Assembly (NCBI GenBank): GCA_037176885.1
Contig: JAWWNJ010000077.1
Location: 1,178,001 to 1,242,000, forward strand
Length of the DNA: 64,000 nucleotides
Direction of reading: 5' to 3'
Source: Favolaschia claudopus
Lineage: Eukaryota; Basidiomycota; Agaricomycetes; Agaricales; Mycenaceae
Positions 22,819 to 34,900 of the stretch are shown here, piece by piece (within the stretch, counting starts at the first letter, position 1; every line of letters starts with the position of its first letter). The notes below the pieces were generated by a model. That model was not told the DNA's origin. It did no database searches and worked only from the letters and a program-made list of their open reading frames with translations. A program made the position numbers and the translations under genes.

Positions 22819-25370
22819 ATGACTGCTAATACTGCTATGAATGCTAACCATTTTCGAGATCAGCAACGCGAGCAGGACGAGCTGTTCTTTGCGACGTTCC
22901 CGGCGGCGAGGCAGCCGCCGCCGCCGCAGGTCGTTGACGAGCATACGCGGATATATGGGCCGCCGGAGTGGAAGCACGGCGGCGCGCCGCCGCCGTTGCA
23001 GTTGAGTATTCTCGAGGGCGAGTATGGGTTGCCTCCAGAGTGGGCGTATATGCCCACGACGACGACAACGACGACGACGCCTGTGGGTCCAGCGAGCGCC
23101 CCGCCGCCGCTCATGATCAGGCTCCCCGAGGTGTCCAATGGCAACAACAACAACTGTTCGCCCATCTCCACCGCGTCGCTGTTCACCCACAGCGACGAGA
23201 CGCCGCCCCTCAGCGCCATTTCCCCGTCCGTGTCCGTGTTCTCGGACACTCCGTCTTTGGATTACGCGCATCAGCGGCAACAGTACACTCCTCCGCTGAT
23301 TCTCCCCCACCCGCACACCCTGGCGCACCCGCGCCCCCCACTCGTCCTCCCGTACCCGCCCGCGCCGACGCGGCGCAACCCGCACCCGCGCGAGGAGCGG
23401 CCGCCGAAGCCGCAGAAGAGGCGGATCGGGCATTATCCCGCGAGTCCATTGCGCAGGTGTGTCTTTTTCTCTGCATTTTCTGCTTGGTGGTGGTGCTGAC
23501 TAACGCGTATTTCTAGTAACGTGCTCAAGCTCCCGACCTCCCCCGACTCCCCCACCTCTCCCTCCACAACGGCGACTGCATCGCCATCCAAAGCGCGGGA
23601 CAACGACAACGACAACGAAGACGACGACGACGCGGACGACACCGACGCGGAACACCGCCGCCACCCGCGCAAACGGCAGCGCTCGCACGCCCGGGGCCGC
23701 TCCGCCAACTCCTCCCATTCGCATTCGCACTCCTCGAGGTCCCCCTCACATCTCTCGCAATCGCAGTCCCCCTCCCTCTCGCGCTCGCGCTCGTCGCGGT
23801 CACGATCTCGGACGCGGTCGCCTTCTGCTTCTGCGTCGCTCCCCCCCGTGACACCCGCTACGACGCCCGTTAAGACACCGCGGAAGAAGGGCAAGGCCGC
23901 TGCTGCTTCAGCGGGGACTTCTGCGGCAGGCGGGGCGGGGGCCCAGCAACAAACCCCCCACAAGAAACCGCCCCTCGCGTGTCTTTTTTGCCGCGGGAGG
24001 AAGATTGCGTGTGGCCCGCCGAGCGCGAGCGCTGTGGCCGCGGCTGCTGCTGCTGGGGTTGTTGGTGGTGGTGGGGAGGGTGGGCAGGGGAGTTGTGGGT
24101 GCGTTTGATTTCTTGTTTCCTACCTTTTCGATCTTCGAACGTTTTACTGATTTATGAAATGACTTCAAAGACAATGCCTCCGCCGCGCACTCAAATGCGA
24201 GTATCCCATCGAGAGTCGGAGGGGAATGAGGAAGAAGAAGGTCGTGCCAGGTGAGGGTGCGCCTGCGCCTGGTGTTTTGGGTGAAGGTGCGTTTTGGTTT
24301 CTCTGCGATTTCTTGCGCGTCATCTCTCTTCATTTTTTTTTCTTCTGAATCTTTCGTGCGCTGCCTGGCGTTCCCGCGACGGCCAGCAGCGCCCGCGCTT
24401 TCGTTGCATTGTGGACTTGTTCGATCTTGGATCCCTTGCGACCAAGCGAGCGAGCTATTTCTGCCTCCATTTTTTTCCATCCGCGCATCCGTGCCTCTCG
24501 TGGGCTGCGGTTCGCTTATCCTTGCTATGGATGGCGCCATATGTTTACCTTCGCTGGCCTATTTTCCATCTCGGAGGCATTTCAACTCGTATTCGTTTGA
24601 TCTCTATCTCTTGATTATCTATCTATCTAATCTTGCGTTGGACGTTGTGCTGATTACTTTTTTTTGTTTCAGGTGTGCTGCCGACCTCATCGACCCTGGT
24701 CTCGGGATCGGGATCGACGACGATCGAGACGCAGCCGCAGCCGCCGGTACAGGTGAAGCTGGAGATGGCTTCTTTGTTGCCATTGGATGGCCCGGGGTTG
24801 ACGAGTTCGCCTGTCGTCGATGTCAATAATGCTTCGGCGGCGGCGGCGTTCCCTTTGCCGGCTCCTACCACGGCCAACAGCGGTTCGACCTCCATGTTGG
24901 CTTCGACCTCGACGTTGAGCTCGACGTTGGCTGGTGCGGTCGACGACGCGCAGGCGCCTCGGATCGAGGGTTTTGAGGTGCGGGATTTGCCGCGCCATGT
25001 GCACACGCCTGTTGTCGATTTGGTCGGCGGGAGTGTGGGTGGGGGATTCGACCACCAGCAGGACCAGCATTGGTATGACCCTGCTCCTGCTGGGCATGTC
25101 GAGCAGCAGCATCATAGTCCCGTCGTCGATATCGGCGGGGGCGGGGGCGAGCAGTGGTACAACAACGTCGATCCCGGCGTCGGCGTCAATGGTGTTCAAG
25201 TTATGAACGGGCTGCATCACCATCATAGCCCTGTTGCGGATATTGGAGGCGGGGCTGGGGGGTTTGTTGTAGGGTATGAGTTCGATGTTGATGAGGCGGG
25301 GGGCGGGGGCGGGGATGTGGCGATGGAGTTTGATGGGATGGGGTATGGGGGAGGGGGACAGATGCATTAG
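22819..25370 (+). CDS. Zn2Cys6 fungal-type transcription factor (four exons, 665 aa)
   Basis: Exons 22819-23456, 23517-24098, 24171-24250 and 24673-25370 join in frame; intron donors are GTGTGT, GTGCGT and GTGAGG, all acceptors AG. Exon 3 could instead end at 24286 (donor GTGCGT), adding 12 residues in the same phase. The DNA-binding zinc cluster lies at about residues 368-412 and spans intron 2: C-LF-C-RGRKIA-C, a 27-residue A/G loop, then C-GQ-C-LRRALK-C-EYP, followed by a basic stretch ending RKKKVV. The N-terminal 210 residues are P/T-rich. An acidic D/N run and a long S/R-rich region precede the cluster. The C-terminus is G/H-rich with four repeats of the type SPVVDI. It should bind DNA in the nucleus; the target genes are unknown. 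No fungal-specific middle homology domain is visible. Confidence 0.85.
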
Positions 25371-28300
25371 TGTTTGTGTGGAGGGTGGGGTGGGGATGGG
25401 CGAGGGTGGGACTGGGTTGGGGGGTTGATAGTAAGGCGAGCGGGAGGCAACCACGAGCAAGATGGACCGGGCGATGAACAGCGGCATACGACTCCGACAT
25501 GGACGACGACGACGACGCGCATGGACGATAACGATGACACGTTTTTGGATTCTGTCTACTCGACTCGAGCACACGGCATCAACACCCCCGACGTGAAGGC
25601 AACTATCTCTCCACTCGGGTCTCACCCATCCATCTCTTCGACCACTCAATTCGGCAAATCGCCCCGACACTCTACAGAGTTTCGACAGCGACAAGCATCT
25701 TCGAAGTGCAGCGCTTCACAGCAACCAAGAATATTCTTGGACGCGCGCCGTAATCCCTGTGCTGCTTCGTGCCTTCCAATCTCGAACGTTCGTGCGTCGA
25801 GATGGGAGGGTTCCCAGTGTCGGTGCCTTGCTCCGAGCGATCGTGTGGTCCTGTAACTCTGCTTGGCGTTTCGACGTTTCGAGTTCTCGTGTCCGAGCTC
25901 GAGGTCTATTCGTGGGGGTCGGTGTTTGCTGATCGAGAGGGGTGCATACGAGATTGGATTGGACGGGAGTGGCATTTCCTGTCCAACTAATCTCGCCGCC
26001 GGTCCCGCGTCTGCACGGATTTGTCCGCGTCCCGCAACTCATCGTGGCATCCGTCCGAGTCTTTGTCGATTCTCGCAGCCGATTCCCCCATGCTACCGAG
26101 TTCCGTTTGTCCGACAAGGACGATGGGAGATCTTCAACGTGCGTGTCTTTTATTGTGTGATATAAGCTGGAAGCTGACTGTGAATCGATGTAGTAAGTGT
26201 TATCGTTCCCGCTCCCTTCCCGCTTGCTTCTTTCTCCCCGTCCTTGCTCGTTCTTGCTTCCGCCCCCGCTCCCGCTCTCCATCAGTGATCGATCTACCCT
26301 CATCCTCTGCCCCCAGTACGAATGAACTTTCCCCGGCCCGCGGTCCTTCGAATGGACCTCCCTCCCAGCCTCACTTGATGCCTTCCATAGTATCCCAGCA
26401 CTCGAACCCTATGACTTTGACTTTGCCTCTGACGACTCTTGACGACCTCTAACGACCTTCACCCACTGTTAAATCATTAAAAAGAAAGCGACATACAGCA
26501 AACCGTAAAGCGCCTCCTCGTCCTCTTCACCGAATACCTTGTACATATGATACCACCACCCCACCGCTTGCTTTGGTCGGTCGATCCACCGATGGGTGTC
26601 CTGATTTTCGGGACCCGTCGTCGTCGTCGTCGACAACTCCTCCCTCAAGATAAGAATCATAAACTCTACTGCTACTTTATTCTTTTTTACTTTATCCGCA
26701 TGCTTATTGCTTTATTGATTATTGCCCGCCTCCACCTCTGCCCTCCCTCCTCACCTCCCCCTGCACCCCCTCTTCCCACCCCCCAGTATCCTATCCTACT
26801 CCCCCATCGTCGACCTCCACCGCGCTGTTACTGCTTGCTATATGCTATGCTGCACACATACTTACACCTTATTCATTACCGAACTAAATCATCCAGCAAT
26901 TTGCTCTCGTATCGCTATGCTGCTCGTCGTTCTGCTTTGTTCTGTTCTGCTTTGCTTTGTGTCTATGTTGTCCGTTTACTGTGTTATCGCTCCCCGTACC
27001 TTCCGTTGCTATCCCTACCGCTACGCTACAATATTCGTTGTTTGGCTATGTCTTGCCCGCCGCTGTCTGTTCCTCCGGTTCGCGTACTCAAGCGACGTCG
27101 ATTCGATGACGGTGACGATGACGATGGCGCGCTTCGACTCGTTCGACTCGATGCCATTGACAGTGGTGGGTGCACACTGCAAACGACGGTTTACTTTTCT
27201 CTTTACCTGGGTTTCTTGTTGGTTTACGATGGGTATTAAATTCGTTTGGGTTTCATGGTGTTGTGTTTCGACGCGGAGGAGGTGCAAGGGGATCATTATT
27301 GTAGTAAGGAAGGAAAGGGAGGGTGGGACTTGTATATACCCAAGTAAAACATAAAATAGAATAAAAATTCTTTGGGATGGGCTCCCGGGATTGAAGCTAT
27401 ATTGAAGCGCGAGACCCGAAGTCAGAAGTTGAACAACGAGATTGTCTCTGGTTCACAGTCGACCTCGATCAACTGAAGAAAGTGAAAGTTGGAGGCTGTG
27501 CTGCCATGCATACGCTTGCCTACTTTCTTCGACAACCCTCGACGCGTTTCACGCAATTTGAAGCCATTAACATTCTGGACTGCTACTTCTCCGAGTCACT
27601 GCCTCAGCCTGGGTCGCGGTCTTTCCCAACGTCGGCCGAATGCACCTCTCGAAAATCTTACAAAACCACCGGCAACTATTGGCTCTTGGTTCACTCCGAT
27701 CTCGACCAAAATCCCAGAACTCTCAGGGCTCCAACACAGCTAATTGCTTTACGTGTGGGAGGAGTTGCCTCGCATTTACTCAAACTGGAACACTTAGACT
27801 GGAGTTGCCGTTCTGCATCCTATTGACTACTTATCACAAGGGCAAGGGTAATCCTACAAGACCGGGGACCGGGATGTCGAATACAAGACACTGATTCATC
27901 GGATCCAGAGTACAAGGCAATTCAACTTCTGCTTGAAGCTCAGCTTACATGAACCGGATATCAATTACAACTTTACAAGATTGGATCCGGAATACAAGGC
28001 GAAATCAACTCCAAAGATTAATGGGGTCCATTCGAATGATTGTGCTGCACATGCACATATAGTATCACCAAAGAAAAGCTACTGTCAAAGGAATTGCTTC
28101 TCTCATTTATTAACCTTGGCGGCGCTCACAGGCTTGGGATGTGCTTGTGGAACCCCCAATTAACACGCCACACGCGGGTCTTGCGTTCATTTTCCTGCGA
28201 ACCGAAGTTCAGGACGCCAGCGAAGACGAGACACTTGTGCGCTTTTCTCTTCAGAAAAGTCTGCAAGCTTTCAGACTCCAAGGGGCGTCAATATGCAGCT

Positions 28301-29129
28301 TATGGTCTATGGTATGCACCATATGGCCCACTCAGACGAGGGAGTTGTGCACAAGACTTCTGCTTTATTACATAGCACACGACGAAGACAATTTCGGAGT
28401 AGAAGATCGCCTTGCTCATCCCGCGGGATACTACTGCTTCGTCTGGTGCCACGCCCTTGAAGCAACACCGTCCACTGGCAACTTCTAGGATCCCAACGCG
28501 CTGCACTGCACTCGGCAACCTTTCCTTTCGAATTCAATTTTCTGGGGTCACAATTTTTTGCTCTGTCATAGTTGCGAAGCTGGTTTTGACACTGACAGCT
28601 CACTGAGAATTCTTCTTCGTCTTCTGGTAGGTTCGTTACCGGCGGCTTGCGCGCGCTTCTGGCGTCTGGATCTGCTCGAGAATATTTGCTCGACATTGAA
28701 CAGAACAGCTTCTCTTCGTTTGCGTCATTGACTTCCAGTGCGATTCAATTTTGCGTCAGGATTCTCGGTTGAATCCCACATCAAGCGATGATGCATTTTT
28801 TTTTCATTTATGTTCCTTCTCAATCCATCCGGCTTCGCCCCACTTTGCCTTGGTAAATTTCGGTCCGACGAGCTTGGCTGAAGCCTTCAAGTTTAATACA
28901 CAAACCTGACTTACGACTCAGTGCAACTGCATCAGAATTTACTCGAGCCTCCGTTGTCCGACGACAAGGTGATACTTACCAGTCATTCTCCCAGATCCAT
29001 AATTCATTTCATGTCGGCAAGGACAAAAGAAATCCGTTGGCTCGGGGCCTTGATTCTATTCTACATTCCTCAGCCTACCGAGCAAGCGAACGAATGAGGA
29101 GGGAGCAATGTACCGCGTGTAGGTGGATG
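25371..29129. other. Non-coding stretch after the transcription factor gene
   Basis: The first part is probably 3' UTR. 26200-27100 is pyrimidine-rich on the + strand and gives low-complexity ORFs on both strands. Around 25900-26160 one frame reads as a plausible protein fragment but no homologous domain or complete exon structure could be supported. No RNA gene or mobile element seen before the MITE at 29139. Confidence 0.5.
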
Positions 29130-29138
29130 GATGATCAC

Positions 29139-29840
29139 GGATAATTCTGTTGAGAAACCCGGGGTGCAGGTAGAAACCCTCCCCATATAAGGCAATATTG
29201 CAGAAACCCCCCGCACAAACTTTAACAGATTCTGGACAGAAACCCATTTGATGGCATCAGCGAACATTTTAAGCAGGTTGGTCGGCAACACCGTCTTCGT
29301 TATTTCTTACATTCAAACGAAGATTGTTGGTACCATATCGCCTTCCAGAATTCTTGAGGGGTTGTTCATTGTTCTTTACTGTGAGTTTCCGTCGAATGCC
29401 GGAGAAGCAGCCGATCCCGAACGCTCGGCACAGCCCTGATGTCTAACGGAGCACACTGGTATCTTGTTTTGAGCCTCATTCGAGGCATCCAAAAGCAGCA
29501 GAGGAGTGATCACAATACTGCTATAGGTTTTATGCTCATTGCGAGGCCGCTAGGCTCGTCGAGTGTGGAAATAACGACTTGGTCGGCATGCACACGGCAA
29601 TCTCGGAACCACAAAGGGATGGACCCCTGGCAATCCGAGACCTAAGTACTGCAACTGGGAATTAATACTGAAGCGGCAAATAAAAGCGTCTGAGAAGGTC
29701 AAACCAACCCTCAGCATTGTTGCCGCGCCCGCCGCCGAGTCGGCAGACTGGGGCAATCACCTTCCCAAATTGGAAGGGTCTTTGAACCCCGGGTTTCTAC
29801 CTAAAGATTCGGAAACCCGGGTTTCTGGATAGAATTATCC
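29139..29840. mobile_element. MULE-like MITE, copy 1 (702 bp)
   Basis: It begins GGATAATTCTGTTGAG and ends with the near inverse CTGGATAGAATTATCC, giving imperfect terminal inverted repeats of about 25 bp that run into AAACCCGGG. A perfect 9-bp target duplication GATGATCAC flanks it (29130-29138 and 29841-29849). No transposase is encoded. Short AGAAACCC motifs recur near both ends. Copy 2 at 30940-31662 is similar throughout. Nine-bp duplications are typical of Mutator-like transposons, so I infer mobilisation by a MULE transposase elsewhere. Confidence 0.85.
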
Positions 29841-29849
29841 GATGATCAC

Positions 29850-30881
29850 GAATTCAACTTACTTCAAGTTACAAACTCTAAATTCTAATTCTATGCGGAT
29901 CGACAAGGCCCTTCTTCTAACATTCGCACTCCACTTGGACTTCGCCAACGCGATAATACTGTATGTTTTTTATTTTCGACAATTTGTGCCCGTCCTGCCG
30001 CCGGTGTTCCGACTTGCATCAATGCCGATCCTTCAAGGCTTTTTCCCGCTGTCCTAACGAGTCAGCCAGAACCTAACTAACAATCCACAGCCGTCGCCGA
30101 ACTAGTGTACGCAGCAAGACGCAGCAGCGTCAGCTCGCCCGCCAAGACTTGTAGGTAAGCTCACGCTTGTCGCATACTTACTTTCTGTTAGTACGTATAC
30201 CTCATTTCGGTCTCCGTATCGCGGCGTTCAAGCCGGATTCAGTTGAATACTATTTTCGCGCGGGGCAGTACGCTCTTGGCGCGCTTCAAGTTGATACCGA
30301 ATGGAGAGCAGCGAGTGTATCAAAACTCGAGGTTAAGGGCTTATGTACTGCACATCGATTATATATTACGGTTTCGGTTTCTAGTACCGGTACCCCGCAC
30401 TGTATGTAGATCCTCCCGAGAGCGCACGCAGCGAGTCACGACGCAGTTACAGTGGCGAACACCTACCTCATTTAATACACGGTATCCAGTAGCGTTGAAA
30501 GGCGTCGGGACGTCGGTACCGGTTGAATCTTTGCCAACCAACTGCGTTGCACGAGACACTCTGACTCCCGAGAAAATTACACATGCACATATAACGCCGT
30601 GTATCCCTGTGCGGCAGACATACATAACACAATTTAATAATTGAATAACGGATAACGGACAGTGAACCAACCATATGCTCGCCCCTGGCGGCGGCCGCCC
30701 ACAAATGCATGCTTCGAATTCTTCGATTCAGTACCATAGCATCTTGTATATACTATAGACCGACTGTGACAGGAGATGATGGTTTGGAGGGTCTGGGCTT
30801 CAGTAATAGTATAGAATAGAGATGCTGTTTCTGGCCGGGAATAATTGGGATCTTCTTTCTCTTTCTTGCTATATCCTGACA
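29850..30881. other. Intergenic sequence between the two MITE loci
   Basis: About 1 kb with no gene or repeat that I can support. It contains several CGGTACCGG-like short motifs. Confidence 0.5.
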
Positions 30882-30886
30882 ATTAT

Positions 30887-31924
30887 TAGTAACGGTCAGA
30901 GTAGCGTTTTCAGGTCGTTTATGAGGTCGTTTCTGCAAGGGATAATTCTGTTGAGAAACCCGGGGTGCAGGTAGAAACCCTCCCATATAAGGCAATTTTG
31001 CAGAAACCCCTCGCACAAACTTAAACAGATTCTGGACAGAAACCCACTTACGTCGATTCGATGGCATCAGCGAACATTCAAGGTCGGCAACGCCGTCTTC
31101 ATTATTTTCTGCATTCAGATGAAGATCATGGGTCTCATATTGCCTTCCGGAACTGTTAACGAGTAGTTCATCGTTCTTCACAGTGACTTTCCTTCCACTC
31201 CGAGGATGTGCCGGGGAAGCCGCCAGTGCCGAAAGCCCGGCACAGCCTGATGTCCAATGAAGCACGCTGATATCCTGCCTTGGGGCCTCAATCTAAGCAT
31301 CCAAAAGCAACAACGTAGCGACTACAATATTGCGGTAGGTGACACGCTGACTGTTAGACTGCTAGACTCACCGGTTTCGGAAATAATGGCTGAGGCGGCG
31401 CGCACGCGGCAATCTCACCTACGGGAACCATGAACCATAACAGTGATCACTGATCATAGATTCAAGGCAATTTGAAAGCTATACAACTGGGAGTTCATGC
31501 TGAAGTGGCAAGTAAAAGGGTCTGAAAAGGTCAAACCAACCCTCAGTATCATTGCCGCCCGGGGCGCCGATCTCGGCAGTCATTCCCAAAATGGAAACGT
31601 CTTTGCACCCCGGGTTTCTACATAAAAGATTCGGCAACCCGGGTTTCTGAATAGAATTATCCTTCTGCAAGTCGTTTATGGAGTCGTTTTTCAAAATTGA
31701 TGGGATCAGAAAATCGACAGAAACGTGGGAATAAACGACTAGCAACTCATTTGGCAGGAGAAACGACCCATAAACGACTTCATAAACGCCTCGAGAGGCG
31801 GTTTTACATCGTTTCTCAAGTCGTTTATCGTTCTGATTCGTTTCTCCCACGCTTCAAGATTTCGAGAAACGACTTGAGAAACGACCTCATAAACGACCTT
31901 AAAACGCTACTCTGACCGTTACTA
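30887..31924. mobile_element. Second TIR element (MITE, about 306 bp when empty), interrupted by MITE copy 2
   Basis: The left end TAGTAACGGTCAGAGTAGCG (30887) is matched in reverse complement by the right end finishing at 31924. The inverted repeats agree for about 50 bp with one mismatch and then a 1-bp indel, and they contain repeated GTCGTTTATG/GTCGTTTCT motifs. ATTAT flanks both sides (30882-30886 and 31925-31929). A TTA duplication with the ends shifted one base is equally possible, so the superfamily is uncertain. The inner part carries more copies of the AAACGAC motif. No transposase is encoded. It is cut by the MULE-like MITE at 30940-31662 plus its extra target copy. Confidence 0.8.
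30940..31662. mobile_element. MULE-like MITE, copy 2 (723 bp), nested
   Basis: Same family as 29139-29840: starts GGATAATTCTGTTGAGAAAC and ends CTGAATAGAATTATCC, with 23 of 25 terminal bases inversely matching. The 9-bp target duplication TTCTGCAAG is at 30931-30939 and 31663-31671. It landed inside the left arm of the ~306-bp TIR element, so it is the younger of the two. No coding capacity. Confidence 0.87.
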
Positions 31925-31929
31925 ATTAT

Positions 31930-34900
31930 TACTAGTGTGGTTAGTAGGACCCAAACAGATTGAATGTACAGCGAGGACTTGGTGCTACATAATAGTAACT
32001 TACTTCTATCGCGGATCGGGCTCCGCTTGGTGCTGTTAAGTACCGCATTCAAAAGAGACTTGGTACCTCGACGTTGGGAGGGAATGATTGATGGGACGTT
32101 ATGTTATTTATTTCGTGCGTGAGATGAATGTAATGTTTGTTGGTTCCGAGAGCCGGACTTTGGCTGGCACTTGCGCTGGCTGGCAGAATCACGCAGCATC
32201 GCATTGAACGCCATTTGCCGTTTTGTTGACGTATGATACACCAGGTGAGATTCGGCAGACCGAAGAAGAAGTAATCTTGGACCAATTTGGTTGCAGCTTC
32301 GACGAAAAACAGAAAAACGAAGTCGTTTGCAAGAAATTCGAATTGGAGTGGGATTGCCAGTGGTCGTGTGCCGCCATTTTAGTTTGGACGACAGAAGGCA
32401 CGGAAGGATGGATGGTAGAGCCTGAGTATGTGCTTTGAGAGGCTGCGAAGGACGACAGAGAATAGGTCAACGAGGGAGGATAGTATACGCACATCAGCTG
32501 TCGGCAGTTCAGACCGGGAAGTCAGTGTCGGAGGAGTGCGCTGCGATTGAAGAAGAAGAGCGGGTTCTAATTAGGGCCAGGGATTCGGATCCCACCTTCC
32601 TCTTCACCTGCGAACCGTCATTGTTTCAGACTCCGCGAGGCATGACACTGGACCGGCACGAAGCGCAGTCATTGTCAAGAAACTGGGGTAAGAAGCCGGC
32701 ATCGAGGACTGGGAGCAATGGTAGCAGACAGCGATGGGATTAAGCGGGACTCAGATGGTCATTGGTTACCCCGAACGTCATTATTGCAAGCGAAGAGAGT
32801 GGGAATAAAAAAGTTCTCCGCTCTGGGCCTTCGACGATATGTACATGTCTACAATCGTGTGCAACAATGTCGGCGGTCAACATGCGGATTGAAATTGAAG
32901 AGGTTGCGTGGATATAATCCCGCCCCAACCGACGCACGTTCTGTGTAACTGGCGTCAACTTGTTGGAGCTAAGGCAGATGGGGCAGAGGTAGCATCACAG
33001 TTGTGCAGTGTACTTGGTATGGTATGGAGAAACAGTGACTCAGCTGATATTCAGAGAAACTCAGGACACGCGGCATGCATACCGCCGTACGCGGCATCGA
33101 GGACAGCTGAGAGGGACATTCGAAGCCTTGAAGAGAGTTTAGTCTTGGTCCGGTCCACCAGTGACGAGAGATTTGCATCAGGTTCCGCGATATAGATTCA
33201 AGTCGAGGAAACCGGGAGTCCAGAGCGAAGAAAAACGTTAAAGATGGGACAGGTGACAGTGTTATTGCGTTGGAGGCTTCTTCACTGCTCGCAAATTGAA
33301 ATGCCCGGCGTCGCCATACGGTTGGTTCGCAATAACTGCGCCTGTGCCTTGGTTCAAATGACAGGACGTATTCCTGAGCGTGGGCTTTCGACACAGGCAG
33401 CTGCTTGTAAGACGGAAGTTGGAGAGACAACCGTAAGTGCCAAGCTGATCATGGTTACGGCAAACATTTCCCACCGTTGTGTTTTGTGGTTGAAAAGCTT
33501 TTCATCACATACCACACACGATTTGATCCTCTTACAGGCACAAAAAAACACGAGCCGTTGTGAAGTGCTGAATGACAGTCGGTTCCGCAGTTTCAAGCCG
33601 ATTCCACCTGCATACATCTGCACTTTACAGTACTTGCATAATTTGCTGAAACCCATCAAAAAATCTTAGTGGAAATTTTCTTGAACTCACTTGCCCCGAG
33701 ATGTCCAAAGTGTCTTCGGCCGACTGACATTGTCGACCCAGGTAGGCCTAAAAACACACCAAATATTTGAGTTTCCGTGTGAAAACTTCCTGGGAGACAA
33801 TGTCAAAAAGAGGAAAATTTTGCACGCTGATCTCGACCGTCATGAAATGGCGGCGGTCATGCAGACATCAGATTCATGATGCAGCGCGGGATCTTTCAAG
33901 TCAGTAACGACCGCCCGGGACAGCGGAATCACTCTCGGATCGGCCCAGAAATCTGACATCGTGACCGCAAGCAAGTGAGGATGCAATAGTAGGTAGCGGA
34001 CGTGTTCGACCGAGAGCAGCCCACCAAGGTCCCCGATCAGAAACATAACAAGGGATACAGTAACACAGGCCACGAGTGGTCGTGTGCCTGCGCGGGCGGG
34101 TCGTTCGAATGCACCCAAGGACTCGGAGTTCCAGGAACTCGGCGGCTACTACTTATACATCAATCTTTTTGTTAGTAGCACTGAGAAATCATGGGTCACA
34201 GTTCGTTCAAAAGTCCAGCGAATGTTTCTGTGCAGTCGATTTGTAGCATTGAAGAACCATGCAGGCCGGAAAAAATTTAAAAACAATCAAGGGATCGGTT
34301 GCACTTCCGAGATCATTTTGCTGTGCTGAAAGTTTCCCGCGTCCGAGTCGGAGTTCCAATTAGATCTTGATGTTGCACTTCCACTGGGTTTTTCGTACTT
34401 CAAGTACCCTGTTACGTCTTGCCGGCTTATTTCCTCAATTCTGAGCGCAAGCTGTCTCTGTCGTCTTTCCACAAATTCCGCTGCGTTTGTTGCAGTGTGG
34501 TTACTACGTGGTTAACGGGCTCGAGCTCCGAGTTATAGCTTCCCAAATTCCCTCAAATTCGAGTATGTGGTACCGCACGACCTTCAAGTTTTTTACCTGG
34601 CATCAAAAGTCAGCGTATCGTGTCTCGACTAGATTCCCACCTCTTGTAGGCATTCCTTTTCCTACACAGAGTTTTCTTCTTTTCAAATTCACATCTAGAT
34701 ATCTCCCACCGTGGCAGGACCTGCCATGGAATATGCTACCTCCGCGGGTACCATCTCTCTATTGGCCTTGCAGGCAATTTCATTTGACGCCGCTTTGTTC
34801 CAAGGCATCATGTGTCTTTCCGTGCCACTTTGTTTTTCTCCCAAAATAGCTTTCTGCAGACACTGGCCACCCGTGCAGCCGCCGCACTCAAAAAATTCGT

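Noticed and set aside
22762..24540. Several long minus-strand ORFs across the Zn2Cys6 gene
   Set aside because: They are shadows of GC-rich, low-complexity exons; the + strand has splice sites and the cysteine cluster.
25863..26452. Possible extra gene or further exons downstream of the Zn2Cys6 gene
   Set aside because: One frame reads fairly protein-like (GFVRVPQLIVASVRVFVD), but I could not build a consistent exon chain and the transcription factor already has a clean stop.
26547..27354. Overlapping 230- and 210-codon ORFs
   Set aside because: Pyrimidine-rich DNA gives L/P/S/Y-rich translations in two frames at once; this is a composition artefact.
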